A stretch of DNA of 7,522 nucleotides from Opitutia bacterium UBA3151 (lineage in GTDB: Bacteria > Verrucomicrobiota > Verrucomicrobiia > Opitutales > Seribacteraceae): assembly GCA_002364975.1 (NCBI GenBank), contig DEYT01000118.1, forward strand, positions 1-7,522, given 5' to 3'. Under the pieces are notes generated by a model that made no database searches, was not told where the DNA came from, and saw only the letters and a program-made list of their open reading frames with translations. Both the position numbers and the translations under genes were made by a program. Below are positions 1 to 6,374 of this stretch, one piece after another; within the stretch, counting starts at the first letter, position 1; every line of letters starts with the position of its first letter.

Positions 1-1974
1 ACCATATCGCAGATCTACTGGAATAAAACTGAGGTTGGTGGAAAATATGATGTCAGAGACATACTCCTCTTCGAATCCGTAGTCATATTCCTTCCACTTC
101 AACAACTCAACTCGGTTCGTTGATTTATATCGAACCTTTACCATCATACCCTGTAATTCCTCTGGCCAATTCGGAAAATCAATAAATTCCTGCCCGCATA
201 CCCCAGAATATGCTTGAAGCCCACTCGGTCTTGGATGCTGCTCTGGGTAAGGCGGGTCCAGGGCATGATGAGCCGAGGCAAAAATTGGATAACTGGCGAC
301 ATGTTGACCCCAGTCATCGAAGGTGACACCCCAAGGGTTGGTGCTTGGATGTGTACCAAAGGCAGTAAGTTTATGAAGTTTAGGTTCCCAGGCGAACCAA
401 CCACTATTTTGCTGCCTAACGGGACCGTAAGGCGTTTCTACTTGGGTATGATGAAAAATGGATTCCCGAAAGATTAGGTCCCCATCTGGGGTCCATGCAA
501 AGTCATGCAGGGCATGATGGGAATCCTCGCATCCAAATCCAGTCAGAGGAATCTCACGGAGATCAGCTTTACCATCTCCATTCGTATCCTTCAAAAATGT
601 CATATGAGGTTCTTCGGAAACATATACTCCGCCATTTCCAAACTCAAAGGATAAAGGCACATTAAGACCTTCGGCCCAAATGGAACTTTTATCAGCCTTC
701 CCGTCTTTATCGATGTCTTCAAGAATGATAATCTTGTCATTGGGAGACTGTCCTGGATAAACATGTGGATAGGTCGTGGAACAGGAAACCCACATTCTTC
801 CAAGACCATCCCATCTCATCTGAATCGGACAGGCAAGGTCAGGGAATTCCTCTTCACTCGCAAATAGGGAAACTTCGAATCTAGGATCAACCTTAAAGGC
901 GGCTTTTTCTTCTCGAGGAGATAACCATTGATTGGCCCCTCTGCTTTCTTTGGTGATCGGTAACGGAGGGACATTTGAGTCATTGATAATAGGATTAGGG
1001 TTTAAACCCATGACTAATTTGTGAATTCTTTGATCACGATTCGAAGTCATAATGTCAAAATTTCTCATTGCGGGTAAAAAATCAAGATAGCCGTAACTAC
1101 CCCTCCTGCCGCCGGTGTAGTAGAAAGTATTAAGCGGTCTATAACGAAAAAAGTGTTGATTATTTTTTTCGATAACTGCTGCTTTTACATCGTTATCCAA
1201 CGGGGGAATTGATTTAGAAAAAATTCTTTGAAAAAGGACTTTTGAAAACTCAAGATAACCCATTTCATTCAAATGACATCCATTGATGGTAAGATCATCA
1301 CTTTGATCATCCATCCTCGGGAGTAGGTATTGGTAGCTATTCACGAAACCAACCTTTTCTGCCAATGCTACTTTTTCCATTACCTGGGTATATTTTTCCA
1401 GGTTTGCATTATTCATGTCTGCGGCATTCACTCCCGCTACATTTTCATTTGGAATGGGAGAAATAATAACAACTTTTGGAGCAGAAATTCCGTTGTATGT
1501 TTTAGATTTTAAATCATTTAAAAATTTAATAAAACGAATTTCAAAGTCCTTCTTACCTTTATTGCCCGCAAAAGATTCATTAAATCCAAAAGCAGCAATG
1601 ATTAGGCTGGATTCAAACGAAGTAAGATGTTGTTCAATATCCGCAAAATTAGCTGGTCTCGGTTGGAGATCAATTTCATCTGCTGACCAAGAGAGATTTC
1701 GCAGGATTATTTCATGTTTAGGGTGAGCCTTTTGTATTAAAGCTTCAAAGTGACCAAAGTTTCTCATTCGGTCGAAAAGGGTGTTTCCGATTAGAGCAAT
1801 TCTCTCTTTTTTTTCTAGGGTTAGCGGTAGTTTTGTTTGTATGGGATTGATAGGTTTGGCTCTTTTTGCATTCTCAGCAAACATGGCAAACTTTCTAAAA
1901 TCCCCTTCCTCTCCCAATAAAAGTTGGGATTTTAAAAACATTAATATCAAGGCTAGGTTCCTAATTGTATTCAT
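1..1974 (-). CDS. PVC-type membrane-bound dehydrogenase-domain protein with N-terminal SGNH-like domain (C-terminus cut by window edge)
   Basis: One uninterrupted reading frame of 658 codons starts at the ATG whose first base is 1974 and reaches position 1 in frame with no stop, so the gene continues beyond the window. Residues 1-20 form a basic then hydrophobic signal peptide (NLALILMFL), implying export. Residues about 55-255 resemble an SGNH/GDSL hydrolase: block I is G63-N64-T65-L66, block III G130-F131-N132-E133, block V N231-G-C-H234-L. The block I Ser and block V Asp of active enzymes are thus Thr and Asn. Residues about 355-658 match my memory of the Planctomycete/Verrucomicrobia membrane-bound dehydrogenase domain (GRMWVSCSTTYP, GFGCEDSHHALHDF, NPWGVTFDDWGQH, SGVCGQEF). 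This region is probably a beta-propeller, with Ca-binding-like loops at D420-D428 (DIDKDGKAD) and D463-D471 (DTNGDGKAD). Family members often continue into HEAT repeats and a CxxCH haem domain; neither is visible here. No Shine-Dalgarno precedes the start. It is divergent from the sulfatase at 2140. The substrate is unknown. Confidence 0.85.
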   Translation of the reverse strand, partial: MNTIRNLALILMFLKSQLLLGEEGDFRKFAMFAENAKRAKPINPIQTKLPLTLEKKERIALIGNTLFDRMRNFGHFEALIQKAHPKHEIILRNLSWSADEIDLQPRPANFADIEQHLTSFESSLIIAAFGFNESFAGNKGKKDFEIRFIKFLNDLKSKTYNGISAPKVVIISPIPNENVAGVNAADMNNANLEKYTQVMEKVALAEKVGFVNSYQYLLPRMDDQSDDLTINGCHLNEMGYLEFSKVLFQRIFSKSIPPLDNDVKAAVIEKNNQHFFRYRPLNTFYYTGGRRGSYGYLDFLPAMRNFDIMTSNRDQRIHKLVMGLNPNPIINDSNVPPLPITKESRGANQWLSPREEKAAFKVDPRFEVSLFASEEEFPDLACPIQMRWDGLGRMWVSCSTTYPHVYPGQSPNDKIIILEDIDKDGKADKSSIWAEGLNVPLSFEFGNGGVYVSEEPHMTFLKDTNGDGKADLREIPLTGFGCEDSHHALHDFAWTPDGDLIFRESIFHHTQVETPYGPVRQQNSGWFAWEPKLHKLTAFGTHPSTNPWGVTFDDWGQHVASYPIFASAHHALDPPYPEQHPRPSGLQAYSGVCGQEFIDFPNWPEELQGMMVKVRYKSTNRVELLKWKEYDYGFEEEYVSDIIFSTNLSFIPVDLRYG

Positions 1975-2014
1975 TTAAAAAATTTATGTTTTGGTAGTAA
2001 TGACTTAGATTCCA

Positions 2015-2028
2015 GATAAACATTTATC
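2015..2028. repeat. Perfect palindrome in the divergent control region, candidate operator
   Basis: GATAAA-CA-TTTATC is a perfect 6-bp inverted repeat with a 2-bp centre. It lies between the two divergent genes. If the minus-strand -10 at 2038-2043 is real, it would cover about +4 to +17 of that transcript, a plausible repressor position. AT-rich palindromes of this size also occur by chance. Confidence 0.35.
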
Positions 2029-2037
2029 AATTTTGAG

Positions 2038-2043
2038 ATTGTA
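2038..2043 (-). promoter_or_regulatory. Possible -10 box for the minus-strand gene
   Basis: On the minus strand this reads TACAAT, one mismatch from the sigma70 -10 consensus. A -35 element at the proper distance is poor (TTAAGC, 17-bp spacer). It would start transcription near 2031, giving a leader of about 57 nt before the ATG at 1974. This is a weak call from consensus matching only. Confidence 0.3.
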
Positions 2044-2103
2044 TGGATGCGAGCAAAAAAGCTTAACATCCAAAAGTATTTTTCAAAGAGAACAGAATTT
2101 TAC

Positions 2104-2133
2104 TTGAACTGAATCTGAGGTTCTGGGTTTAAT
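2104..2133 (+). promoter_or_regulatory. Sulfatase promoter, predicted to give a leaderless mRNA
   Basis: TTGAAC (2104-2109) and TTTAAT (2128-2133) are separated by 18 bp and resemble sigma70 -35 and -10 elements (four and five of six consensus bases). Start of transcription about 7 bp downstream of the -10 falls at about 2140, exactly the A of the sulfatase ATG. There is no Shine-Dalgarno just before the ATG; the nearest GAGG (2117-2120) is about 19 bp away, too far. The leaderless reading is inferred. Confidence 0.45.
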
Positions 2134-2139
2134 TATGAT

Positions 2140-3630
2140 ATGCGTCCCTTTCGTGATTTTATAACGATTCTTTTTTTCCAATTAATTTTTGGATCCTGCC
2201 TTTTAGCTCTACCCTTTGGCACCCAACCGAACATCATTTTAGTGATCACCGATGATCAAGGCTATGGCCCAATAGGAAAGCACGGTAATCCTTGGATTCA
2301 AACACCAAGCTTGGATAAGTTGCACGGTCAAAGTACCCGCTTTGAAAGGTTTCTCGTGAGTCCGACCTGTTCCCCCACTCGAGCCGCTCTTATGTCAGGC
2401 CGTCATCCAATGAAGAATGGAATAACCCACACCATCTTAGAACGAGAGCGCATGGCCCTAAGTACAGTAACCCTTCCGCAAGTTCTTTCCAAGGTGGGAT
2501 ATGTGTCAGGAATTTTCGGGAAGTGGCACTTGGGCGACGAAGAGCCTTATCAGCCCCATAAGCGCGGTTTTGACGAGGTTTTTATTCATGGAGCTGGTGG
2601 AATTGGCCAAGCCTTTAAATGCTCTTGTGCGGATGTACCCGAAAATAAGTATTTCAACCCAACCATTCGTTCCAATGGGTCATTCGTGAAAACCAAGGGT
2701 TATTGCACAGACTTGTTTTTTACAGCTGGATTAGGTTGGATTAATAAGATGAAAGATAAAGAAAACCCCTTCTTCGCTTATATCACTACCAATGCCCCCC
2801 ATGGACCTTTTATCGCCCCGCCTGAAAACACCAAGCGATTCACGGATATTGGTTTCTCCGAAAAAGATGCTGGTTTTTACGGAATGATCGAGAATATCGA
2901 TGAAAACATCGGGATACTGATGAATAAGCTAGAAGAGTGGAACCTTAGTGATGATACCATCCTTATCTTCATGTCTGATAATGGTTCAGTCGGTGGAATG
3001 GTACGAGAAGACATAAAACTTGGAATATCGAAGGACGGGGAGCCAATAAGAGGTTTCAATGCAGGAATGAAAGGCACTAAAGGTTCAGCCCACGAAGGTG
3101 GGGTTCGGGTGCCTTTCTTTGTTCGTTGGCCAGGCAAATTCAAGGCGGGTCAAGCGATCGAAAGGATTTCCGCCCATATCGATCTTTTTCCAACCCTTGC
3201 AGAGATTGCGGGAATAGAGCAATTGCCCGAGGGTCAAGTCGAGGGTCGTAGTTTGGTTCCCCTGCTCAAGGACCCAAAGGCTAAATGGAAGGATCGCTAT
3301 TTTTTTACCCAAGTAGCTCGGTGGAAAACGGGATCTGAGCCTACGGATCAAATGTGGAAACGTTTTGCAGTTAGAAACCAGCGATTTCGCCTAGTTGAGA
3401 ACAGCCTTTACGACATGAAGAAAGACCCAAGGCAAACCGAAGACATAGCAGACAAACACCCGGAAAAGGTTCAATCAATGCGTATCGCATACGAAAAGTT
3501 CTGGAAGGAAGCTCGACCCCTCATGGTAAATGAGGATGCACCGATATCCCCAACGCGACCTTTTCATGTTCTCCATGCTAGGCAGTTGGAGGAAAGCGAC
3601 ATTCCCGATTGGAAAGTTCCAAAGTTTTAA
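2140..3630 (+). CDS. Secreted sulfatase (type I, formylglycine-dependent)
   Basis: This is a complete 496-residue arylsulfatase-family enzyme that hydrolyses sulfate esters, probably on polysaccharides. Residues 1-23 are a signal peptide with a hydrophobic core. Cys20 (FGSC) is a poor lipobox because of Phe at -3, so soluble secretion seems likelier than lipidation. The active-site signature C77-S-P-T-R81 is intact, with Cys77 the residue converted to formylglycine by a sulfatase-maturing enzyme not present here. Metal ligands are visible at D38-D39 (TDDQG) and D280-N281 (SDNG). Other active-site residues are K128 and H130 (GKWHLG), H221 (APHGP) and K314 before E319-G-G. The length is normal for the family. 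Cys161, Cys163 and Cys189 surround an insert around residues 160-190. The start is fixed by the signal peptide. The gene is divergent from the SGNH/dehydrogenase-domain gene, suggesting joint use of sulfated organic matter; the actual substrate cannot be read from the sequence. Confidence 0.95.
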   Translation: MRPFRDFITILFFQLIFGSCLLALPFGTQPNIILVITDDQGYGPIGKHGNPWIQTPSLDKLHGQSTRFERFLVSPTCSPTRAALMSGRHPMKNGITHTILERERMALSTVTLPQVLSKVGYVSGIFGKWHLGDEEPYQPHKRGFDEVFIHGAGGIGQAFKCSCADVPENKYFNPTIRSNGSFVKTKGYCTDLFFTAGLGWINKMKDKENPFFAYITTNAPHGPFIAPPENTKRFTDIGFSEKDAGFYGMIENIDENIGILMNKLEEWNLSDDTILIFMSDNGSVGGMVREDIKLGISKDGEPIRGFNAGMKGTKGSAHEGGVRVPFFVRWPGKFKAGQAIERISAHIDLFPTLAEIAGIEQLPEGQVEGRSLVPLLKDPKAKWKDRYFFTQVARWKTGSEPTDQMWKRFAVRNQRFRLVENSLYDMKKDPRQTEDIADKHPEKVQSMRIAYEKFWKEARPLMVNEDAPISPTRPFHVLHARQLEESDIPDWKVPKF

Positions 3631-3650
3631 ATTATTCTTGATCTGATCTT

Positions 3651-3680
3651 TTTAAAAGCGGGATGTAACGCCCCTTTAAA
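3651..3680. terminator. Weak inverted repeat after the sulfatase, possible terminator
   Basis: Two TTTAAA hexamers (3651-3656 and 3675-3680) can pair around a GC-rich centre containing GCGGG and CGCCCC, which pair only imperfectly. It lies 20 bp after the sulfatase stop, where a terminator is expected, but no T-run follows it. It is offered only because nothing better is seen in the gap. Confidence 0.2.
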
Positions 3681-3708
3681 TGATTAGTGTCCATGGGTTA
3701 TTGGTTAG

Positions 3709-3746
3709 CAAGTACGCAATCCGATTCATAAGGCTTGCATGACTTG
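3709..3746. repeat. Imperfect inverted repeat overlapping the rplY -35 box
   Basis: The arms are CAAGT-AC-GCAA (3709-3719) and TTGC-ATG-ACTTG (3735-3746). Five and four base pairs are separated by a small internal loop, with a 15-nt loop between the arms. The right arm includes the -35 box (3735-3740) of the operon promoter, so it could bind a regulator. It could also be a hairpin ending the sulfatase transcript. The function is unproven. Confidence 0.3.
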
Positions 3747-3763
3747 ATCCTAGTTGGTATAAA
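3735..3763 (+). promoter_or_regulatory. Promoter of the rplY-pth-rpsF-ssb-rplI-dnaB operon
   Basis: TTGCAT (3735-3740) and TATAAA (3758-3763) are spaced by 17 bp, the best sigma70-type match in the window's intergenic DNA. The predicted start near 3770 gives a leader of about 26 nt to the rplY ATG. The leader is pyrimidine-rich with no Shine-Dalgarno, so initiation may rely on ribosomal protein S1 or low structure. No other convincing promoter was seen between the following genes. Confidence 0.6.
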
Positions 3764-3795
3764 TCCTCGCTTATCTTTTTTACCCTTTCTTCATT

Positions 3796-4467
3796 ATGTC
3801 AGAACTAAGTGAATTGACTTTGCAAGTTTCTCCGCGTGAGAAAACAGGTCGCAATGCATGTAATAGCATACGAAACGCAGGGAAAATTCCCGTGATCTTG
3901 TACGGCAAGGATTTAAATAAGCCTTATTCTGTAGATGGTAAAGAAACCAGAATGTTGCTGAGGCGAGCTTCTGGTACTTCTTCTTTATTTAGGCTCTTAG
4001 GTAAAGATGGAGAAGACGAACTTGTTCTCATCAAGGATTTGCAAAAAGATCAAATTAAAGACAAAATTTTACACATTGATTTTATTCAAGTTACTCGGGG
4101 TGAAGACCTTCAGACAAAGGTACCACTAGTAATTTTAGGAGAAGCCAGTGGTGTCAAGAATGAAGGTGGAATTCTTGAAGTCCTTGCCAATGAAATTGAA
4201 ATCAAGTGTCGACCTAGTAAACTTCCTTCCCAAATTGATCTTGATATTAGTGCATTGGATTTAGGATCAAATCTCCAAATAAGAGATTTGGCCGATATTG
4301 ATGGAGTGACCTTTATGGACTCCCCTGAAATGATGCTCGTTTCATGCGTGGGCAGTGCAAGCGGAAGATCCGATGCCGAAGAAGATGATGGTTCCGCGGA
4401 TGTTGAAGATGCCGAAGAGCATGAAGGTTCTGAAGGGGAGAGCGAGGAAACCAAAGAAGGCGAATAA
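3796..4467 (+). CDS. rplY: 50S ribosomal protein L25, long Ctc/TL5 form
   Basis: This 223-residue protein binds 5S rRNA in the large ribosomal subunit. Residues 1 to about 95 are the L25 RNA-binding domain (opening SPREKTGRNACNSIRNAGKIP, then ILYGKD and LHIDF). Residues about 100-187 are the C-terminal TL5/Ctc beta domain (VPLVILGEASGVKNEGGIL; PSQIDLDISALDLG). Residues 191-223 are a low-complexity tail with 17 Asp/Glu among 33 residues and almost no hydrophobics. It is much longer than the 94-residue E. coli L25 and matches the Ctc-type family of other phyla. The ATG start gives the full N-terminal domain. It is the first gene of the operon, 18 bp before pth; the ctc-pth pairing is common in bacteria and supports both calls. 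Confidence 0.95.
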   Translation: MSELSELTLQVSPREKTGRNACNSIRNAGKIPVILYGKDLNKPYSVDGKETRMLLRRASGTSSLFRLLGKDGEDELVLIKDLQKDQIKDKILHIDFIQVTRGEDLQTKVPLVILGEASGVKNEGGILEVLANEIEIKCRPSKLPSQIDLDISALDLGSNLQIRDLADIDGVTFMDSPEMMLVSCVGSASGRSDAEEDDGSADVEDAEEHEGSEGESEETKEGE

Positions 4468-4485
4468 TATTCCTCCATATGAAAA

Positions 4486-5082
4486 GTGACAAAAGTAGCA
4501 ATAATTGGACTCGGCAATCCTGGCCCGACCTACCTGCGAACTCGGCACAATGTAGGATTTTGGTTGTTAGATCGGTTTGCTGAGAAAAATAATTTCACTT
4601 TTAGATTCGATAGTAAGTCTGACTCAGAAATTTCGGAGAACATATATTACGAAAAAAAAATCATGCTAATTAAGCCAATGAGTTTCATGAATGACTCGGG
4701 TTCTCATCTACTTCCCCTTCTGCGTTCCAACGGTTATGAAAATAATCAGATTCTAGTTATACACGATGAATTAACTCTTCCATTAGGTGGAATCAAAGTT
4801 TCATCTATTGGAAAGGGTAGCGGTGGTCATAATGGAATTAAGAGTCTAATAGATTCGGTTGGAAATACTTTCATCCGTATTCGTATTGGTATCGGTTCTA
4901 AAAAAATTCCTGAACAAACCCTTTCGGAATATGTTTTATCAAAATTTTCGAAAGAGGAATCTTTAATTCTTGAGAATAAAAAACAGCACTTTTTAAGTGC
5001 TATACAACTGGTAATCGAAAAAGGAGTGGATTCAGCAATGAACCTACTCAACCAAGAAAAACAAACTCAAATTACACCATGA
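4486..5082 (+). CDS. pth: Peptidyl-tRNA hydrolase
   Basis: This 198-residue cytoplasmic enzyme cleaves the ester bond of peptidyl-tRNAs that drop off ribosomes, recycling tRNA. The start is GTG, immediately giving the conserved opening TKVAIIGLGNPGPTY. A nearby ATG at 4479 is out of frame. Catalytic and substrate-binding residues are all present: N11 (GLGNPG), H21 (RHNVGF), N69 (KPMSFMN), D94 (IHDEL) and H115 (GSGGHNGIKS). The length is normal. The codons for E56-K57-K58 contain a run of nine A residues (4652-4660). The TGA stop overlaps the rpsF ATG (ATGA), implying translational coupling. It lies downstream of rplY without its own visible promoter or Shine-Dalgarno. Confidence 0.97.
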   Translation: MTKVAIIGLGNPGPTYLRTRHNVGFWLLDRFAEKNNFTFRFDSKSDSEISENIYYEKKIMLIKPMSFMNDSGSHLLPLLRSNGYENNQILVIHDELTLPLGGIKVSSIGKGSGGHNGIKSLIDSVGNTFIRIRIGIGSKKIPEQTLSEYVLSKFSKEESLILENKKQHFLSAIQLVIEKGVDSAMNLLNQEKQTQITP

Positions 5083-5369
5083 ATAAAAAAAATTATCTTG
5101 CTACTATCGTCTTTGATCCACGGGGTTCAGATGGTACTTCCGATGAAATGATTCCTAAACTTAGTGAAATTATAAGCGATTCGGATGGAGAAGTAATAAA
5201 GATAGAAAATCAAGGAAATCATGACTTCGCATACCCCCAAAAAAAGGGGTTATCAAATGCGACTTATCTTCAATTTGAAATTACTGGTCTTCCTTCAACG
5301 CCTGAAACAATCAAGCAAAAGTTAAAACTTGAAAAAAAGGTTGATCGTGTACTGATCGAATGTTTGTAA
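5079..5369 (+). CDS. rpsF: 30S ribosomal protein S6
   Basis: This 96-residue small-subunit protein normally binds 16S rRNA next to S18. It shows the S6 pattern: a first beta strand YLATIVFDPR, a helix around residues 22-34, the basic and aromatic segment FAYPQKKG (50-57), then the strand ATYLQFEITG and the closing strand VDRVLIECL. The length is near the family norm, without the long acidic C-terminal tail of E. coli S6. The ATG overlaps the pth stop by ATGA. The next gene is ssb, 22 bp on, as in many bacteria. Its usual partner gene rpsR is not in this cluster. A slippery-type A AAA AAG heptamer lies at codons 54-56. Confidence 0.93.
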   Translation: MNKKNYLATIVFDPRGSDGTSDEMIPKLSEIISDSDGEVIKIENQGNHDFAYPQKKGLSNATYLQFEITGLPSTPETIKQKLKLEKKVDRVLIECL

Positions 5370-5391
5370 TAGATCTTCAATTTTTTATCTC

Positions 5392-5853
5392 ATGGCCTCC
5401 CTTAATAAAGTTCTTTTAATTGGAAATTTGACTCGCGATCCCGATGTTCGAATGATGACCAATGGCCGACCGGTATGTAATTTTGGTCTGGCACTTAATC
5501 GTTCTTACAAAGATGCTGAAGGAAATCGCAAAGATGAAACGACTTTTGTAGATGTTGAGTGTTTTGGCCCCAGGGCTGAAGCAGTCGGACGTTTCTTTAC
5601 AAAAGGGCGAGCCATTTTTGTTGAAGGTAGGCTTAAACTCGATCAATGGGAGACCAAAGAGGGCGAAAAAAGAAGCGCCATTCGAGTCGTTTTAGACAAT
5701 TTCGAATTTGTTGATTCACGACAAGAAGCAACCAGCTCGAAAGCTGGTCCATCTGGTGACAAAATTTCTGCTCAAGAGAGTCCACTAAAAGAGAAATCAA
5801 TAGCCGATTCCAGGGTAGCGGATCCGGAACTAGATGAAGATGTCCCTTTTTAA
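5392..5853 (+). CDS. ssb: Single-stranded DNA-binding protein
   Basis: This 153-residue protein coats single-stranded DNA during replication, repair and recombination and recruits partner enzymes. Residues 1 to about 110 are the OB fold (NKVLLIGNLTRDPDVR; GRPVCNFGLALNRSYKD; TTFVDVECFGPRAEAVGRFFTKG; FVEGRLKLDQW). Residues about 111-145 are a Ser/Lys-rich flexible linker. The last six residues, D148-E-D-V-P-F153, form the acidic tip that contacts other replication and repair proteins, so the gene is complete. There is no Shine-Dalgarno before the ATG. The linker-coding DNA contains a perfect 7-bp hairpin (5731-5748). It lies between rpsF and rplI in the ribosomal/replication operon. Confidence 0.97.
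   Translation: MASLNKVLLIGNLTRDPDVRMMTNGRPVCNFGLALNRSYKDAEGNRKDETTFVDVECFGPRAEAVGRFFTKGRAIFVEGRLKLDQWETKEGEKRSAIRVVLDNFEFVDSRQEATSSKAGPSGDKISAQESPLKEKSIADSRVADPELDEDVPF
5731..5748 (+). repeat. Perfect hairpin inside ssb
   Basis: ACCAGCT (5731-5737) and AGCTGGT (5742-5748) are exact reverse complements separated by CGAA, giving a 7-bp stem with a four-base loop in the mRNA. It encodes the linker residues TSSKAG between the OB fold and the acidic tip. No T-run follows, so it does not look like a terminator. Confidence 0.5.
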
Positions 5854-5870
5854 CTTTACCCCTTAGAAAA

Positions 5871-6344
5871 ATGCCACAAATAGAAGTATTGTTAGTTGAA
5901 CACATTGATAACCTCGGTTCCGAAGGAGATGTAGTGAAAGTCCGCCCCGGATTTTCACGCAATTTCCTTCTGCCTCGCGGCAAAGCGGTTCCATTAAACC
6001 ACGCTAACAAAAAGAGGCTAGATGCCCTTAAAGTGTCAAGAGCCGCCAGGGAATCAGAAGACTTACAGAAGGCTCAAGAGATTGCAAATAAACTTGCAGA
6101 CACTACAATCGCAGTTGCGGTCAAAACAGGGGCAGGAGGCAAATTATTTGGTTCCGTAACCGCGAATCAAATACTCGAAAAACTCGAAGAAAAAGGTTTT
6201 AAGCTAGACAAAAGACATTTTACAAAATTCAAACCTGTGAAGGAATTGGGTCAAATACCTGTAAGTATTTCACTTAATAAGGAAGTTTCTGTAGAAATTA
6301 AATTAGAAGTTGTATCAGAAAACCCTATTGAGGAAGCTGAATAA
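5871..6344 (+). CDS. rplI: 50S ribosomal protein L9
   Basis: This 157-residue protein binds 23S rRNA and projects from the L1-stalk side of the large subunit, helping fidelity. The N-terminal domain carries the L9 signature: G16 and G19, V24, G27-F28, N31-F32-L33, G37 and A39 (DVVKVRPGFSRNFLLPRGKA). Residues about 41-76 form the long charged connecting helix. Residues about 78-150 are the C-terminal domain (TGAGGKLFGSVT; GQIPVSISL). The length is close to the usual 148-150 residues, with a short acidic end (NPIEEAE). It lies 17 bp after ssb and 30 bp before dnaB, a standard order apart from the absence of rpsR upstream. There is no Shine-Dalgarno. Confidence 0.97.
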   Translation: MPQIEVLLVEHIDNLGSEGDVVKVRPGFSRNFLLPRGKAVPLNHANKKRLDALKVSRAARESEDLQKAQEIANKLADTTIAVAVKTGAGGKLFGSVTANQILEKLEEKGFKLDKRHFTKFKPVKELGQIPVSISLNKEVSVEIKLEVVSENPIEEAE

Positions 6345-6374
6345 TTATATTCATTGAAGAGAAGAACTATTCGA

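Noticed and set aside
1330..1978. Several plus-strand open frames of 60-103 codons opposite the SGNH-like region
   Set aside because: They overlap a continuous 658-codon minus-strand frame with clear family motifs and show no recognisable protein features themselves.
2134..2139. TATGAT directly before the sulfatase ATG as the -10 box
   Set aside because: It would start transcription inside the signal-peptide codons. TTTAAT at 2128-2133, paired with TTGAAC, fits the start better.
2140..2199. Sulfatase as a lipoprotein anchored at Cys20
   Set aside because: The residues before Cys20 (F-G-S) do not fit a standard lipobox because of Phe at -3; ordinary secretion is more likely, though not proven.
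4479..4481. ATG at 4479 as the start of pth
   Set aside because: It is out of frame with pth; the GTG at 4486 leads directly into the conserved VAIIGLGNPG opening.
4110..4548. Minus-strand frames of 62-135 codons opposite the end of rplY and start of pth
   Set aside because: Ser/Pro-rich composition is what the antisense of the acidic L25 tail would give. There is no start signal, and both sense genes are well supported.
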